NCBI GenBank assembly: GCA_963760965.1
Contig: CAVXEW010000013.1
Location: 434,001 to 498,000, forward strand
Origin: Pararhizobium_B sp963760965
GTDB lineage: Bacteria > Pseudomonadota > Alphaproteobacteria > Rhizobiales > Rhizobiaceae
Length of the DNA stretch: 64,000 nucleotides
Direction of reading: 5' to 3'
A program made the position numbers and the translations under genes. Shown here in pieces: positions 43,145-51,802 of this stretch; positions within the stretch are counted from its first letter, which is position 1; the number at the start of each line of letters is the position of its first letter. A model generated the notes under the pieces. That model was not told the origin of the DNA. It saw nothing but the letters and a program-made list of their open reading frames with translations, and made no database searches.

Positions 43145-44089
43145 ATGCTATCGACCCTGACGACGGTCATCCCGATCTTCGCCCTGATACTCGCCGGGTG
43201 GCTGGTGCGGCGCGCCGGGGTTCTCGGCCCCCACTCGGTGTCGGAACTCAACCGTTTCGTCGTCTACCTGGCCCTGCCGGCGCTGCTCTTCGACATCGTC
43301 GCCCACACGCACTGGACCGAGGTGTGGCGGCCCGGCTTCATCCTTTCCTTCGGCATCGGCAGCCTCGCCGTCTTCGGCGTCACGATCCTGGTGCGGATCC
43401 GCCGCATGCCGCTTGCCGACGCGGCGATCGACGGGCTCAACGCCGGCTATGCCAATGCGGGCTTCATGGGTTTCCCGCTGGCGCTGGTGGCGCTCGGCAA
43501 GGAGACGCTGCCGCTGACGACCATCGCGGCGATCATCACGGTCTGCATCGTCTTCGGCGTGGCGATCCTTCTGATCGAGATCGGCCTGCAGGAGGAGCGC
43601 CGCCCGGCGAAGGTGGTCGGGAAGGTGGGGCTCTCGCTCGTTCGCAACCCGCTTCTTCTCGCGCCGGCGCTCGGGGCGGCCGTGCCGCTGCTCGGGCTCG
43701 AGGTGCCGCAGGTCGCCGAGACCTTCCTGAAGCTGCTCGGCGCCGCCGCCTCGCCCTCGGCGCTCGTCGTCATCGGGCTCTTCATCGCCGAAAGGGGCAG
43801 GGCGCCGTCGGGGAGGTCGGGCCTCGCGGGCGGACCGACGCTGCCGCTCGTCGCCGCCAAGCTGGTGGCGCAGCCGCTGGCCACGTGGGTGCTTGCGGCG
43901 CTCGTCTTTCGCCTGCCGGCGCTCCAGGTGCATACGGCGGTCCTGCTCGCGGCGCTTCCCACGGGCACGGGACCCTTTATGCTGGCGGAGTTCTACCGCC
44001 GCGAGGCGACGGTCACCTCCAACGCGATCCTCGTGTCGACGGTGCTCTCGGTGCTCACCGTCTCGGCCTACCTGTCCCTCGCCGGCTGA
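43145..44089 (+). CDS. AEC-family transporter (auxin efflux carrier type)
   Basis: A 314-residue protein with about 10 membrane helices in two inverted halves. Motifs: FALILAGWLVRRAGVL, LNRFVVYLALPALLFD in helix 2, GLNAGYANAGFMGFPLALVALG, and PLVAAKLVAQPLATWVLA plus ATVTSNAILVSTVLSVLT at the end, which matches the substrate crossover region of the BART superfamily. Bacterial members export or import small organic acids such as malate or malonate. Its last 22 bp overlap the convergent PAP2 gene. Confidence 0.88.
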   Translation: MLSTLTTVIPIFALILAGWLVRRAGVLGPHSVSELNRFVVYLALPALLFDIVAHTHWTEVWRPGFILSFGIGSLAVFGVTILVRIRRMPLADAAIDGLNAGYANAGFMGFPLALVALGKETLPLTTIAAIITVCIVFGVAILLIEIGLQEERRPAKVVGKVGLSLVRNPLLLAPALGAAVPLLGLEVPQVAETFLKLLGAAASPSALVVIGLFIAERGRAPSGRSGLAGGPTLPLVAAKLVAQPLATWVLAALVFRLPALQVHTAVLLAALPTGTGPFMLAEFYRREATVTSNAILVSTVLSVLTVSAYLSLAG

Positions 44090-44787
44090 CCGGTTGCCGC
44101 GCCGTGTCTCGTGTACCGGCGCGCGATCAGCCAGAAGAGGCACACCCACAGCGAGCCGAAGCACCAGCCGGCCAGCACGTCCGTGGGATAGTGCACGCCG
44201 AGATAGACGCGGCTCGTGCCGATCATCAGGGCCATCAGAAGGCCGGTGCAGAAGACGAAGATCCGCAGGCGCGCCTCTGACTGGGCGCGTGCGAGAAGCG
44301 TTCCGAGCGTCAGGTAGGTGATGGTCGACAGCATCGCGTGGCCGCTCGGGAAGCTCAGCGAGTGGACGGTCACGAGATGCGGGACGATGTCCGGGCGGGC
44401 CCTGTCGAAGGCGAACTTGAGCGCCTTCTCGAAGATGTCTCCGCCGAGGATCGCGAGGCCGGTCACCAGCGCCAGCCTGTAGCGGCGCGCGACGGCGAGA
44501 TAGGACACGGCGACGACGGTCAGGATCGTCAGGGCCGTCGGGCTGCCGAGCGCGGTGACGTCCTTTACCGATGCTTCCAGCCAGGCCGGGCCGATGGGCC
44601 GCGACAGGTCGCCCGAGGTGCGCAGCGCCAGCAGGATCGTGCGATCGAACGCACCGCTCTCGTGCTGCACGACATCCTCGATGATCGCGCCGAGCGCCAG
44701 CAGGAGGCCGGCGACCACGGCGAGCGCCAGCAGCACGCCGGGCTCGACCGGAAGGCCGTCCAGGAGGCGCCGGATCCTATTGCGCAT
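44068..44787 (-). CDS. PAP2-family phosphatase (membrane)
   Basis: A 239-residue protein with six membrane helices and the three acid-phosphatase motifs: KFAFDRARPD, SFPSGHAM (catalytic-acid His), and SRVYLGVHYPTDVLAG (nucleophile His). Relatives dephosphorylate undecaprenyl pyrophosphate or phosphatidic or lipid-A phosphates on the periplasmic side. The start overlaps the end of the ATP-grasp gene by 11 bp, so the two are expressed together. Confidence 0.9.
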   Translation of the reverse strand: MRNRIRRLLDGLPVEPGVLLALAVVAGLLLALGAIIEDVVQHESGAFDRTILLALRTSGDLSRPIGPAWLEASVKDVTALGSPTALTILTVVAVSYLAVARRYRLALVTGLAILGGDIFEKALKFAFDRARPDIVPHLVTVHSLSFPSGHAMLSTITYLTLGTLLARAQSEARLRIFVFCTGLLMALMIGTSRVYLGVHYPTDVLAGWCFGSLWVCLFWLIARRYTRHGAATGQPARDR

Positions 44788-46012
44788 GGGATCTGCGCCC
44801 GCCGGCCAGCAGCGCGTGCTGGAAGGCTGCGAAAAGCCTGCGCATGGCGGGCTTCTTGTAGGGGAAGATCTCTTCGGAATCCATGTCGTGCACGATCATC
44901 GCGACGTCCGCCTCGAAAACGAGCAGCCGGCCGTCCGGCGTCTCGGCGCAGTCGATGCCGAAATAGTCAAGCCCGATCGCCTCGTTCAGCGCGGCGAAGG
45001 CCGTGGCGTGCCGGACCGCGAAACCGGTGTCGAAATGCTCCATCCAGTCCTGTTCCTCGCGGCGGCGTTGGGGGTTCGTCAGCATGCCCGCGCTCAGATA
45101 GTGCACGATCCAGTGTTCGGACACCGCCATGTGGCTGGCGAAGGGCCGGCCCTCGATGAATACGATCCGCTGCTTGCGGAACAGGCCGTCGGGACCGCTG
45201 TAGTCGACGAAGGGCGAGACGAAGAAGTCTCCCGGCCCGGCTGCGGCGAGATGGCCGGCCAGCTCGGCCGGCCCGCCGATCAGCGCCATGCCTTCTCCGG
45301 CATGGGTTCCGGCGGGACGCACGACGAGCGGAAACCCGCAGCCGGGAAGCAGTTCCCCGACCGGCCTGCCGGGGGAGGAGAGCTCCGCCAGCGCGGCGGG
45401 GCTCGCGCGCACGGTGGCCGGCGCCAGCAGCGAGGGCTCTCCCGCCAGCATCGCGGCGACGCCGTCGCGCGTCAGGGCGTCGATCCGGTCCGGCGTGCCG
45501 TTCATGACCGGCGGGCCGCTCCAGTCCGCAAGCAGCCGCGCGACGTTCGCCAGGACGGCGTGGTTTTCGCTCGACTGCCCGATCGCGAGGAAGGCGGCGT
45601 CGGCGTCCGGGACGTCGGGAATGCGTTCGGTCGCGGCGTCCAGGTAGACGTAGAAGAGCGTTGCGTCGGATCCTTCGAGCAGGAAATCGACCGGGGTGTT
45701 GGCCATCATGTCGCCGGCGGTCATGAAGACGACGATGCGGGGGCCGCGGCCGGTGCCGAAGATGCGATGGCAGACGGGCTGGAGCGTGATCGCCGCCGAC
45801 TGGATCTGCAGGGCCTGTTCGCGCTTGCCGGTGGCCTGCATCAGGACGGCGATGTCCATCCACGCGGACGCGTCGGCCGGGTCCGCCCGGGTGCGCGCGA
45901 GAAGCGCGTTCCAGAGCTGTGTCGGATCGCCGTTCTCGTAGATGAGGCGCATCAGCGGGCTGATGCCGATCACCGGACGGGGCGGGCCGCCCTGGCTCGC
46001 GTCCTGCGTCAT
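44777..46012 (-). CDS. TPR-repeat/ATP-grasp (RimK-like) fusion protein
   Basis: A 411-residue protein. Near residues 45-80 is one TPR unit (ASAWMDIAVLMQATGKREQALQIQ). The C-terminal half is an ATP-grasp fold: GCGFPLVVRPAGTHAGEGM, FFVSPFVDYSGPDGLFRKQRI, FASHMAVSEHWIVHYL, and GLDYFGIDCAETPDGRLLVFEADVAMIVHDMD with acidic Mg ligands. The substrate-ligating part is unassigned; RimK-type enzymes make peptide or amide bonds. It is co-transcribed with a PAP2 phosphatase. Seen in many Rhizobiales genomes without a function (family knowledge). Confidence 0.75.
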   Translation of the reverse strand: MTQDASQGGPPRPVIGISPLMRLIYENGDPTQLWNALLARTRADPADASAWMDIAVLMQATGKREQALQIQSAAITLQPVCHRIFGTGRGPRIVVFMTAGDMMANTPVDFLLEGSDATLFYVYLDAATERIPDVPDADAAFLAIGQSSENHAVLANVARLLADWSGPPVMNGTPDRIDALTRDGVAAMLAGEPSLLAPATVRASPAALAELSSPGRPVGELLPGCGFPLVVRPAGTHAGEGMALIGGPAELAGHLAAAGPGDFFVSPFVDYSGPDGLFRKQRIVFIEGRPFASHMAVSEHWIVHYLSAGMLTNPQRRREEQDWMEHFDTGFAVRHATAFAALNEAIGLDYFGIDCAETPDGRLLVFEADVAMIVHDMDSEEIFPYKKPAMRRLFAAFQHALLAGGRRSHAQ

Positions 46013-46354
46013 GAGGGGACCGGCCCCGATGGCGCGAAGGGCAACGACAGTCTCCGGATCCTGGCGTGCTTCATGTGACTGGCGGCGTCCTTCCGGGAAT
46101 CACTTCGCCAGAGGTTGCGTCCTGCCGGGCGGGTGTGCAAGCGCATCCATTGTCGCGCCCACAAGGGAGCGGCGGCGTTGACACCCCGCCGGGCTTTCCA
46201 TACGAAACCTCCGGTACCTCGACAGCCGACGCCCGTCGGCGCGGGGACGCCATCGCGCCGGCGCCTGTTTGCCGGCCTGCTCGCGCCTGCCGGGCGGCGG
46301 GCTGCCTGCCTTCTTCCGAAGGCAAGCGCATTCAACAAGCTGGGAGGATATTCA
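46013..46354. other. 342-bp divergent intergenic region with livK promoter
   Basis: The plus-strand promoter is listed separately. The region between 46207 and 46354 is a 5' leader of about 140 bases with short GC-rich palindromes. No leader peptide or riboswitch was recognised. No leftward promoter could be assigned to the ATP-grasp gene. Confidence 0.45.
46178..46206 (+). promoter_or_regulatory. Candidate sigma-70 promoter of the liv operon
   Basis: TTGACA (perfect -35), 17-bp spacer, TACGAA as -10 (3 of 6 match). About 145 bp ahead of the livK start. Confidence 0.55.
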
Positions 46355-47617
46355 ATGAAACTGATTCATCCTGTTCGTGCGTCGCTCGCGGGCGCTGCCG
46401 TCCTCGGCCTGGCCGCTGCCGCCGCGCAGCCGGCGGCGGCCGCCGACAATCTGGTGGTCGGGCTCCTGCTGCCTTTCACGGGACAGTACGCCTGGGTCGG
46501 CGCGAACGTGCAGCCGGTGGCGCAGATGATCGCCGACCAGGTGAACAAGTCCGGCGGCATCGGCGGCAAGAAGATCTCGTTCGTGCAGGGAGACACCGAA
46601 GGTGTCGTCGATGCCGGCACGACCGCCGCGCAGAAGCTCATCAACGTCGACAATGCGCTGGCGCTCATCGGGCCGACCTCGCTGTCGTTCAGCGGCTCCA
46701 AGCAGCTCATCATCGACAATGGCGTGCCGATGGTGACGCCGACCGCAGGCACGACGGCGCTCGACCACGCCTGCAAGACGGTCTGCTTCCGCACCGTGCC
46801 ATCCGATTCGCTCGGCGGGCGCGCGATCGCCCGCGCGGCGACGGACAGCAAGTATCTCGGCGGCGCGAAGGCGTGGACGAAGCCTGCCCTCATGGTCGGC
46901 AAGTCGCCGGCCATGGTTTCCTTCGAGGCGCCGGTGCAGAATTCCTTCGGGAAGTACGGCGCGAAGATCGGCAAGACGGTCGAGTACAGCCCCGACAAGC
47001 CTTCCTATCGCAGCGAGGTGCAGGACGTTACGGGCACCCGGCCGGACGGCATCGTGCTGGTCGGGACGCCGCAGGATTCGGCGCGCATCATGACCAACGC
47101 CTTCCAGTCGGGCTACCAGGGCGGCTGGTTCGTGACGCAGGACCAGACGAACGACGACTTCATCAAGCTCGCCGGACCGCAGCTGGTCGAGGGGATCTTC
47201 GGGCTGGAGGAAGTGGCTTCGGAAGACAGCCAGCAGCGCAACCGCGACTTCGAGAAGACCTACAAGTCCTACAGCGGCAACGAGGTGAAGATCTTCGGGA
47301 CCAACACCTACGATGCGATGAACGTCGTCGCGCTCGCCATGCTTCGCGCCCAGATGAAGGACGGCAAGGTGACGCGGCAGACGATCGCCGAGAACATCCG
47401 CAAGGTCGCCAATCCCGGCGACGGCAAGGTCGTCGTCACGGACTACGCCACGGGCAAGAAGGCGCTCGAGGCCGGCAAGGAGATCAACTACAACGGTCTC
47501 GTCGGCCCGGTCGACTTCGACGAGTACGGCAACATCACCGCCCCGTTCGGCATCCGCCAGGTGAAGAACGGCAAGTGGACGACGGTCGCGACGGTGCCGG
47601 CCTCCGCCCTGAAATAG
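46355..47617 (+). CDS. livK: Branched-chain amino-acid ABC transporter substrate-binding protein (LivK-type)
   Basis: A 420-residue periplasmic protein. Signal peptide MKLIHPVRASLAGAAVLGLA..QPAAAA (about 30 residues), then a type I binding fold: VGLLLPFTGQYAWVGANVQP, INKVDNALALIGP-type block, IDNGVPMVTPTAGTTAL with CKTVCFRTVPSD containing a likely disulfide, GWFVTQDQTNDDF, FGTNTYDAMNVVALAM. ATG 46355 follows GGGAGGA. First gene of a complete LIV transporter; substrate could be branched-chain amino acids or another small amide or acid. Confidence 0.9.
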   Translation: MKLIHPVRASLAGAAVLGLAAAAAQPAAAADNLVVGLLLPFTGQYAWVGANVQPVAQMIADQVNKSGGIGGKKISFVQGDTEGVVDAGTTAAQKLINVDNALALIGPTSLSFSGSKQLIIDNGVPMVTPTAGTTALDHACKTVCFRTVPSDSLGGRAIARAATDSKYLGGAKAWTKPALMVGKSPAMVSFEAPVQNSFGKYGAKIGKTVEYSPDKPSYRSEVQDVTGTRPDGIVLVGTPQDSARIMTNAFQSGYQGGWFVTQDQTNDDFIKLAGPQLVEGIFGLEEVASEDSQQRNRDFEKTYKSYSGNEVKIFGTNTYDAMNVVALAMLRAQMKDGKVTRQTIAENIRKVANPGDGKVVVTDYATGKKALEAGKEINYNGLVGPVDFDEYGNITAPFGIRQVKNGKWTTVATVPASALK

Positions 47618-47654
47618 GCGTGGCCGCGCCGCTCGAGGCGAGCCAGTGACCGCC

Positions 47655-47680
47655 GCGCCGGGCGTAAGACCGCCCGGCGC
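47655..47680 (+). terminator. 10-bp-stem hairpin after livK
   Basis: GCGCCGGGCG taagac CGCCCGGCGC, followed by TTTCCT. Lies 37 bp after livK and 84 bp before livH. Resembles an attenuating terminator or mRNA stabiliser at the binding-protein/permease junction. Confidence 0.65.
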
Positions 47681-47764
47681 TTTCCTCCCCGGCCCCTGCC
47701 GGCTTCCGCCACGGCCTTCGGCGGGCGGACGGCTTCGTGTCCGGCCGGCGTTTCGGAGCAGAGC

Positions 47765-48625
47765 TTGCAGACCTTCGTCCAGACCCTGATCTTCGGCCTC
47801 GCGCTCGGTGGCGTGATCGCCATCTGCGCGGTGGGCCTCACGCTCTCCTACGGGGTCACGCGCTTCATCAACTTCGCCTATGGCGAGTTCCTGACGCTCG
47901 GCGCCTATTTCACGCTCGCCATCATGTCGGCGGGCCTCGGGCTGCTGCCGTCCGTCGCCGTGTCGGTGGTGCTTGTGGGCATTGCCGGCGTCGTGCTGGC
48001 GCGCGTCTTCTACGACCCGCTGATGCGCCGCGGCCTGCTGCCGCTGCTCGTCACCAGCGTCGGGCTCGCCTTCGTCCTCAACAATCTCGTGCAGATGACC
48101 GCCGGCTCGAACCCGGAGCGCTTCCCGGTCCCGCTGATGCGGCCGTGGCTGTTCGGGCGCATCTTCGTTCCCCGCGAACAGGTGATCACGCTGGCGGTGG
48201 CGCTGCTGGCGATGCTGGCCGTCCATCTCGTCCTGCGCTACACGATGATCGGCAAGAAGATGCGCGCCGTCGCCGACGATCCGGACCTGGCGCGTGCGGC
48301 GGGCGTGCGCGCCGCGCGCGTGCTCTCCGCGACCTGGTTCGTCAGCGCCGCGATCGGCGCCCTCGGCGGGGTGCTGCTGGCGGTCACGCAGGTGACGATC
48401 GAGCCCGAGATGGGCTGGCACTTCCTGCTCGTGGTCTTCGCTGCGGTGCTGCTCGGCGGTATCGGCAGCCCCTACGGCGCGATGATCGGCGGGCTCGTCA
48501 TCGGGCTCGCTGTCGAGCTCGGGGCGACCTACGTCGCCGCCGACTACGCCTATTCCTTCGCATTCGTCGTTCTCATCCTCGTGCTGATCTTCAGGCCGCG
48601 CGGGCTTCTCGGAGGGGCGCGCTGA
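47765..48625 (+). CDS. livH: Branched-chain amino-acid ABC transporter permease (LivH-type)
   Basis: A 286-residue permease with about eight helices. LivH motifs: ALGGVIAICAVGLTLSYGVTRFINFAYGEFLTLGAYF, IGKKMRAVADDPDLARAAGV (the cytosolic EAA-like loop), and GGIGSPYGAMIGGLVIGLAVEL. The start is TTG 47765 after GGAG; no ATG is available before the first helix. Overlaps the next gene by one base (TGATG). Confidence 0.92.
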   Translation: MQTFVQTLIFGLALGGVIAICAVGLTLSYGVTRFINFAYGEFLTLGAYFTLAIMSAGLGLLPSVAVSVVLVGIAGVVLARVFYDPLMRRGLLPLLVTSVGLAFVLNNLVQMTAGSNPERFPVPLMRPWLFGRIFVPREQVITLAVALLAMLAVHLVLRYTMIGKKMRAVADDPDLARAAGVRAARVLSATWFVSAAIGALGGVLLAVTQVTIEPEMGWHFLLVVFAAVLLGGIGSPYGAMIGGLVIGLAVELGATYVAADYAYSFAFVVLILVLIFRPRGLLGGAR

Positions 48626-50430
48626 TGGATCTGACCGCCTTCTTCGTCGGGCTCGGGACGCTGACGCTCATCTACGGTCTGCTGGCCGTCGGGCTCAACA
48701 TGCAGTTCGGCTTCGCCGGCGTCATCAATTTCGGCTATGTCGCCTTCTTTGCCGTCGGCGCCTTCGCCAGTGCCATCGTCACGCTGCCGCCGCCGGGGAG
48801 CGCTGCCTATGTGGCGGCCTCGGCGAAATACGGCGTAGGGTTCGGGCAGCCGTTCCTGTTCGGCCTCGTCGCCGCCGCGGTCGCCGGCGCGCTCCTGGCG
48901 CTCTTCATCGGCGCGGTCAGCGTACGGCTCGCGACGCACTACCTGGCCGTGGCCACCTTCGCGATGGCGGAGGTGGTGCGGGCGGTCCTCACCAACGAGG
49001 ACTGGCTCACGCGCGGCGAGTTCGGGATCGCCAGCGTCCCGCGGCCCGCCGAGGGGTGGATCGGTGCCGGGCCGGTCTACGAGGAAGCCTATCTGGTGCT
49101 CGTCCTCGTCATCGTCGCGGTGCTGTTCGCGCTGGTCTACCGGCTCGGCGAGCAGCCCTTCGGGCGGCTGCTCAGGGCGATCCGCGACGACGAGCTCGCC
49201 GCGCGCGCCCTCGGCAAGGCCACCGGCCGGGCAAAGCTGAAGGCGCTGATGCTGGGCGGGGCGCTCGGCGGCGCGGCCGGCAGCCTCTGGACGCATTCCC
49301 TCGGCGTTGTCCATGTCGGGCAGTTCGTGCCGATCATCACCTTCCAGATCTGGCTCGCCATGCTGCTCGGCGGGTCGGGAAACCACTGGGGCGCGCTTGC
49401 CGGCGCCCTGATGCTGATCGTCATTCGCGAGGGCACCCGCTTCGTCGGCGACATTCCGGGCCTGCAGGAACTGACGGTGCACAATCCCGGATTCCTGCCG
49501 TCGCTGCGCTTCGTGCTGATCGGCCTGCTGCTCATCGCCGTCGTGCGATTCTTTCCGGGGGGCATCGTGCCGGAAAGGCTGCGACGCGCGCCCCCGCCGC
49601 CGTCCGGGGCGCCGGACGGTCCGGCCCCGGTCGTGGCCGCCATGCCGGCGGCAGAAGGCGGCGCCGGCCGGACCATCCTGGAGGTCAGGGACGTGTCGCG
49701 GCATTTCGGCGGGCTGTCGGCCGTCGACGGTGCCGGCTTCGCGGTGCGCCGCGGCACGATCACGGGCCTGATCGGCCCGAACGGGGCGGGCAAGTCGACG
49801 ATGATGGACATGATCTGCGGTGTGCAGTCCGTGAGCTCGGGCGAGATCGCGTTCGAGGGCGAGAGGATTTCAGGGCTCGCCCCGGAGGCCATCGCGCATC
49901 GCGGGCTGCTGCGGAGCTTCCAGACGCCGAGGCTCTTCGCCCGCATGACGGTCTGGGAGAACCTGCTCGTGGCCGGTGCCGGCGCCGGGGTCGAGACGGT
50001 TTCGGCCGGTTTCCTCGGCGGCGCGCGGGCACGCGCGGCGGAGACGGCGACGGCGGAGCGGGCCGAGCAGGTGCTCGCCTACCTGGAACTGACCGGCAAG
50101 CGCGACACGCCGGCGGGATCGCTTTCCGGCGGGCAGCGCAAGCTCGTCTCGCTCGGGCGGCTCCTGATGCAGTCGCCCGGCATGATGCTGCTCGACGAGC
50201 CGGCGGCCGGCGTCAATCCGCGCCTGGCGCGCGACCTGTTCGAGCGGATCGCCGACCTCAACCGGCAGGGCATGACCTTCCTGATCGTCGAGCACGAGAT
50301 GGAACTGATCATGCACTATTGCGACCACGTGATCGTCATGCACCAGGGGCGCGTGCTGGCGGAAGGCCCTCCCGAGGTCGTCCGCGCCGATCCCCGGGTG
50401 ATCGAGGCCTATCTGGGGGGTGCGACATGA
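48625..50430 (+). CDS. LivM-LivG fusion: ABC permease joined to ATPase
   Basis: A 601-residue two-domain protein. Residues 1-325 are the LivM permease (LLAVGLNMQFGFAGVINFGYVAFFAVGAF, LATHYLAVATFAMAEVVR, RAIRDDELAARALGK). A proline-rich linker follows (about 325-350), then an ATPase with Walker A GPNGAGKST near 383, Q-loop SFQTPRLF, signature LSGGQRKLVSLGRLL, Walker B MMLLDEPAAGVNP and switch His IVEHEME. The frame is continuous with no stop at the linker. In most species the two are separate genes. ATGA overlap with livF. Confidence 0.93.
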   Translation: MDLTAFFVGLGTLTLIYGLLAVGLNMQFGFAGVINFGYVAFFAVGAFASAIVTLPPPGSAAYVAASAKYGVGFGQPFLFGLVAAAVAGALLALFIGAVSVRLATHYLAVATFAMAEVVRAVLTNEDWLTRGEFGIASVPRPAEGWIGAGPVYEEAYLVLVLVIVAVLFALVYRLGEQPFGRLLRAIRDDELAARALGKATGRAKLKALMLGGALGGAAGSLWTHSLGVVHVGQFVPIITFQIWLAMLLGGSGNHWGALAGALMLIVIREGTRFVGDIPGLQELTVHNPGFLPSLRFVLIGLLLIAVVRFFPGGIVPERLRRAPPPPSGAPDGPAPVVAAMPAAEGGAGRTILEVRDVSRHFGGLSAVDGAGFAVRRGTITGLIGPNGAGKSTMMDMICGVQSVSSGEIAFEGERISGLAPEAIAHRGLLRSFQTPRLFARMTVWENLLVAGAGAGVETVSAGFLGGARARAAETATAERAEQVLAYLELTGKRDTPAGSLSGGQRKLVSLGRLLMQSPGMMLLDEPAAGVNPRLARDLFERIADLNRQGMTFLIVEHEMELIMHYCDHVIVMHQGRVLAEGPPEVVRADPRVIEAYLGGAT

Positions 50431-51155
50431 GCGGGCCGGTTCTCGAGATATCCGCGCTCGAGGCGGGCTACGGCGCGCTGCAGATCCTGTTCGGCATCGA
50501 CCTCGCGGTGGCCCCGCGCGAGCATGTGCTGGTGTTCGGCCCGAACGGGGCCGGCAAGAGCACCTTCGTCAAGTCGCTCGTCGGGCTCGTGCGTCCGAGC
50601 GCCGGGTCGATCCGGCTGGAGGGGCGCGAGGTTGCGGGCAGGGCGCCGGAGGATCTTGTCGCCTCGGGTCTCGCCTATGTCCCGCAGGTCGGCAACGTGT
50701 TCGCGTCGCTGAGCGTCCGGGAAAACCTGGAGATCGGCAGCGCCGTGCTGCCGGCCAGACGGAGGGCAGGGCGGATCGCGGCGATGTACGATCTCTTTCC
50801 GATCCTGCGCGAACGGCGGCTGCAGGCGGCGGGTTCCCTTTCCGGCGGCGAGAGGCAGATGCTCGCGGTCGCCCGCGCGCTCATTCCCGGCCCGTCGCTG
50901 GTCATCCTCGACGAACCGTCGGCGGGGGTCGCGCCGCGGCTGGTGGAGGAGATATTCCGGATGATCGCCGGGCTGCGCGAGACGGGGACGGCGGTGCTCA
51001 TGGTGGAGCAGAACGCAAGGCGGGCGCTTGCCCATGTCGATCGGGGCATCGTCCTGGAGGGCGGCCGGGTGCGCTTCGCCGACACCGCGGCGGCGCTGCT
51101 CGCCAGCGACGAGATCGACGCGCTCTATTTCGGTTCGAAGCGCGACGGGGGCTGA
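50427..51155 (+). CDS. livF: Branched-chain amino-acid ABC transporter ATPase (LivF-type)
   Basis: A 242-residue ATPase. Walker A GPNGAGKST near residue 38, YVPQVGNVFASLSVRENL, signature LSGGERQMLAVARAL, Walker B LVILDEPSAGVAP and MVEQNARRALAHVDRGIVLEGGRV, the LivF hallmark with Gln in place of the usual His after the switch strand. It pairs with the ATPase half of the LivM-LivG fusion. Last gene of the transporter operon; the ferritin-like gene follows after 108 bp. Confidence 0.93.
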   Translation: MSGPVLEISALEAGYGALQILFGIDLAVAPREHVLVFGPNGAGKSTFVKSLVGLVRPSAGSIRLEGREVAGRAPEDLVASGLAYVPQVGNVFASLSVRENLEIGSAVLPARRRAGRIAAMYDLFPILRERRLQAAGSLSGGERQMLAVARALIPGPSLVILDEPSAGVAPRLVEEIFRMIAGLRETGTAVLMVEQNARRALAHVDRGIVLEGGRVRFADTAAALLASDEIDALYFGSKRDGG

Positions 51156-51263
51156 GGCCGCGCCAGCATGCCGCAGGGGCCGGCGCGGAACCCGCTCAGC
51201 CCCCCGGGCGTTGCGAACCGGGAAGTCCAACCCGAACCTGACGACGAAGGGGAGTCCGCCGCC

Positions 51264-51578
51264 ATGGCCACAGACCAGTACCACGAACCACCCGAAGAGC
51301 TGAGCCAGGAGACCCGCACGCTGGCGCGCATGCTGACCTCGCTGATCGAGGAGGCGGAAGCGATCAACTGGTACCAGCAGCGGATCTCGGTCGAGCAGGA
51401 CAAGGCGGCCCGGGCAATCATGCGGAACGCGCAGAACGAGGAGTTCAAGCATTTCGGCATGGACCTGGAGTTCCTGCTGCGTCGCATGCCCACGTGGCGG
51501 GCGGAACTGAAGGACATCCTCTTCACCGAGGGCGACATCGTCGAGCGCGGCGAAGAGGCCGAGGACGAGGCCGACTGA
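51264..51578 (+). CDS. Encapsulated-ferritin-type (EncFtn) ferritin-like protein
   Basis: A 104-residue all-helical protein. Helix 1 carries LIEEAEAINWYQQR (Glu29, Glu30, Glu32, Trp36, Tyr37) and helix 2 NEEFKHFGMDLEF (Glu59, Glu60, His63), which match the ferroxidase residues of the decameric EncFtn ferritins of Rhodospirillum type. The N-terminal YHEPPEELSQETR and C-terminal LFTEGDIVE are also family hallmarks. The usual C-terminal encapsulin-targeting peptide is not visible: the tail is acidic (ERGEEAEDEAD). No encapsulin gene follows. ATG 51264 with GGGGAG is preferred over ATG 51168. Expected to oxidise and hand over Fe(II). Confidence 0.85.
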   Translation: MATDQYHEPPEELSQETRTLARMLTSLIEEAEAINWYQQRISVEQDKAARAIMRNAQNEEFKHFGMDLEFLLRRMPTWRAELKDILFTEGDIVERGEEAEDEAD

Positions 51579-51641
51579 GCAGGCGCGGGACGCGCCTTGC
51601 GCCATGCCGCCGGGGCGATGCCTTCGCGCCGGCATGGCGGC

Positions 51642-51670
51642 TTGTGCTTTGCGGCCGTCTCGGCTATATC
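51642..51670 (+). promoter_or_regulatory. Candidate sigma-70 promoter of leuA leader
   Basis: TTGTGC (51642-51647), 17-bp spacer, TATATC (51665-51670). Start expected near 51677, 66 bp before the leader-peptide ATG. Confidence 0.5.
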
Positions 51671-51742
51671 GACGCCATGCACAGCGTGGCGAAACACCGT
51701 TCCAAGCGTTTCCCGTCCGGTTCCGACGACCGGCGCGCGGGC

Positions 51743-51802
51743 ATGCGCGCGCTGACCTCGCTTCTTCTTCTCGGGCTTACTCGCGGTTGCCGGGTCCTTT
51801 GA
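51743..51802 (+). CDS. leu operon leader peptide
   Basis: A 19-codon ORF, MRALTSLLLLGLTRGCRVL, with seven leucines, four of them consecutive (CTT CTT CTT CTC). It lies between the promoter and leuA and is directly followed by nested hairpins. This is the layout of leucine-controlled transcription attenuation, known for leuA in alphaproteobacteria. An in-frame ATG at 51677, near the predicted transcript start, could give a 41-residue leaderless version. Confidence 0.65.
   Translation: MRALTSLLLLGLTRGCRVL

Noticed and set aside
51168..51263. N-terminal extension of the ferritin-like protein from ATG 51168
   Set aside because: The extension is proline-rich and not family-like; ATG 51264 has a GGGGAG site and gives the usual N-terminus.
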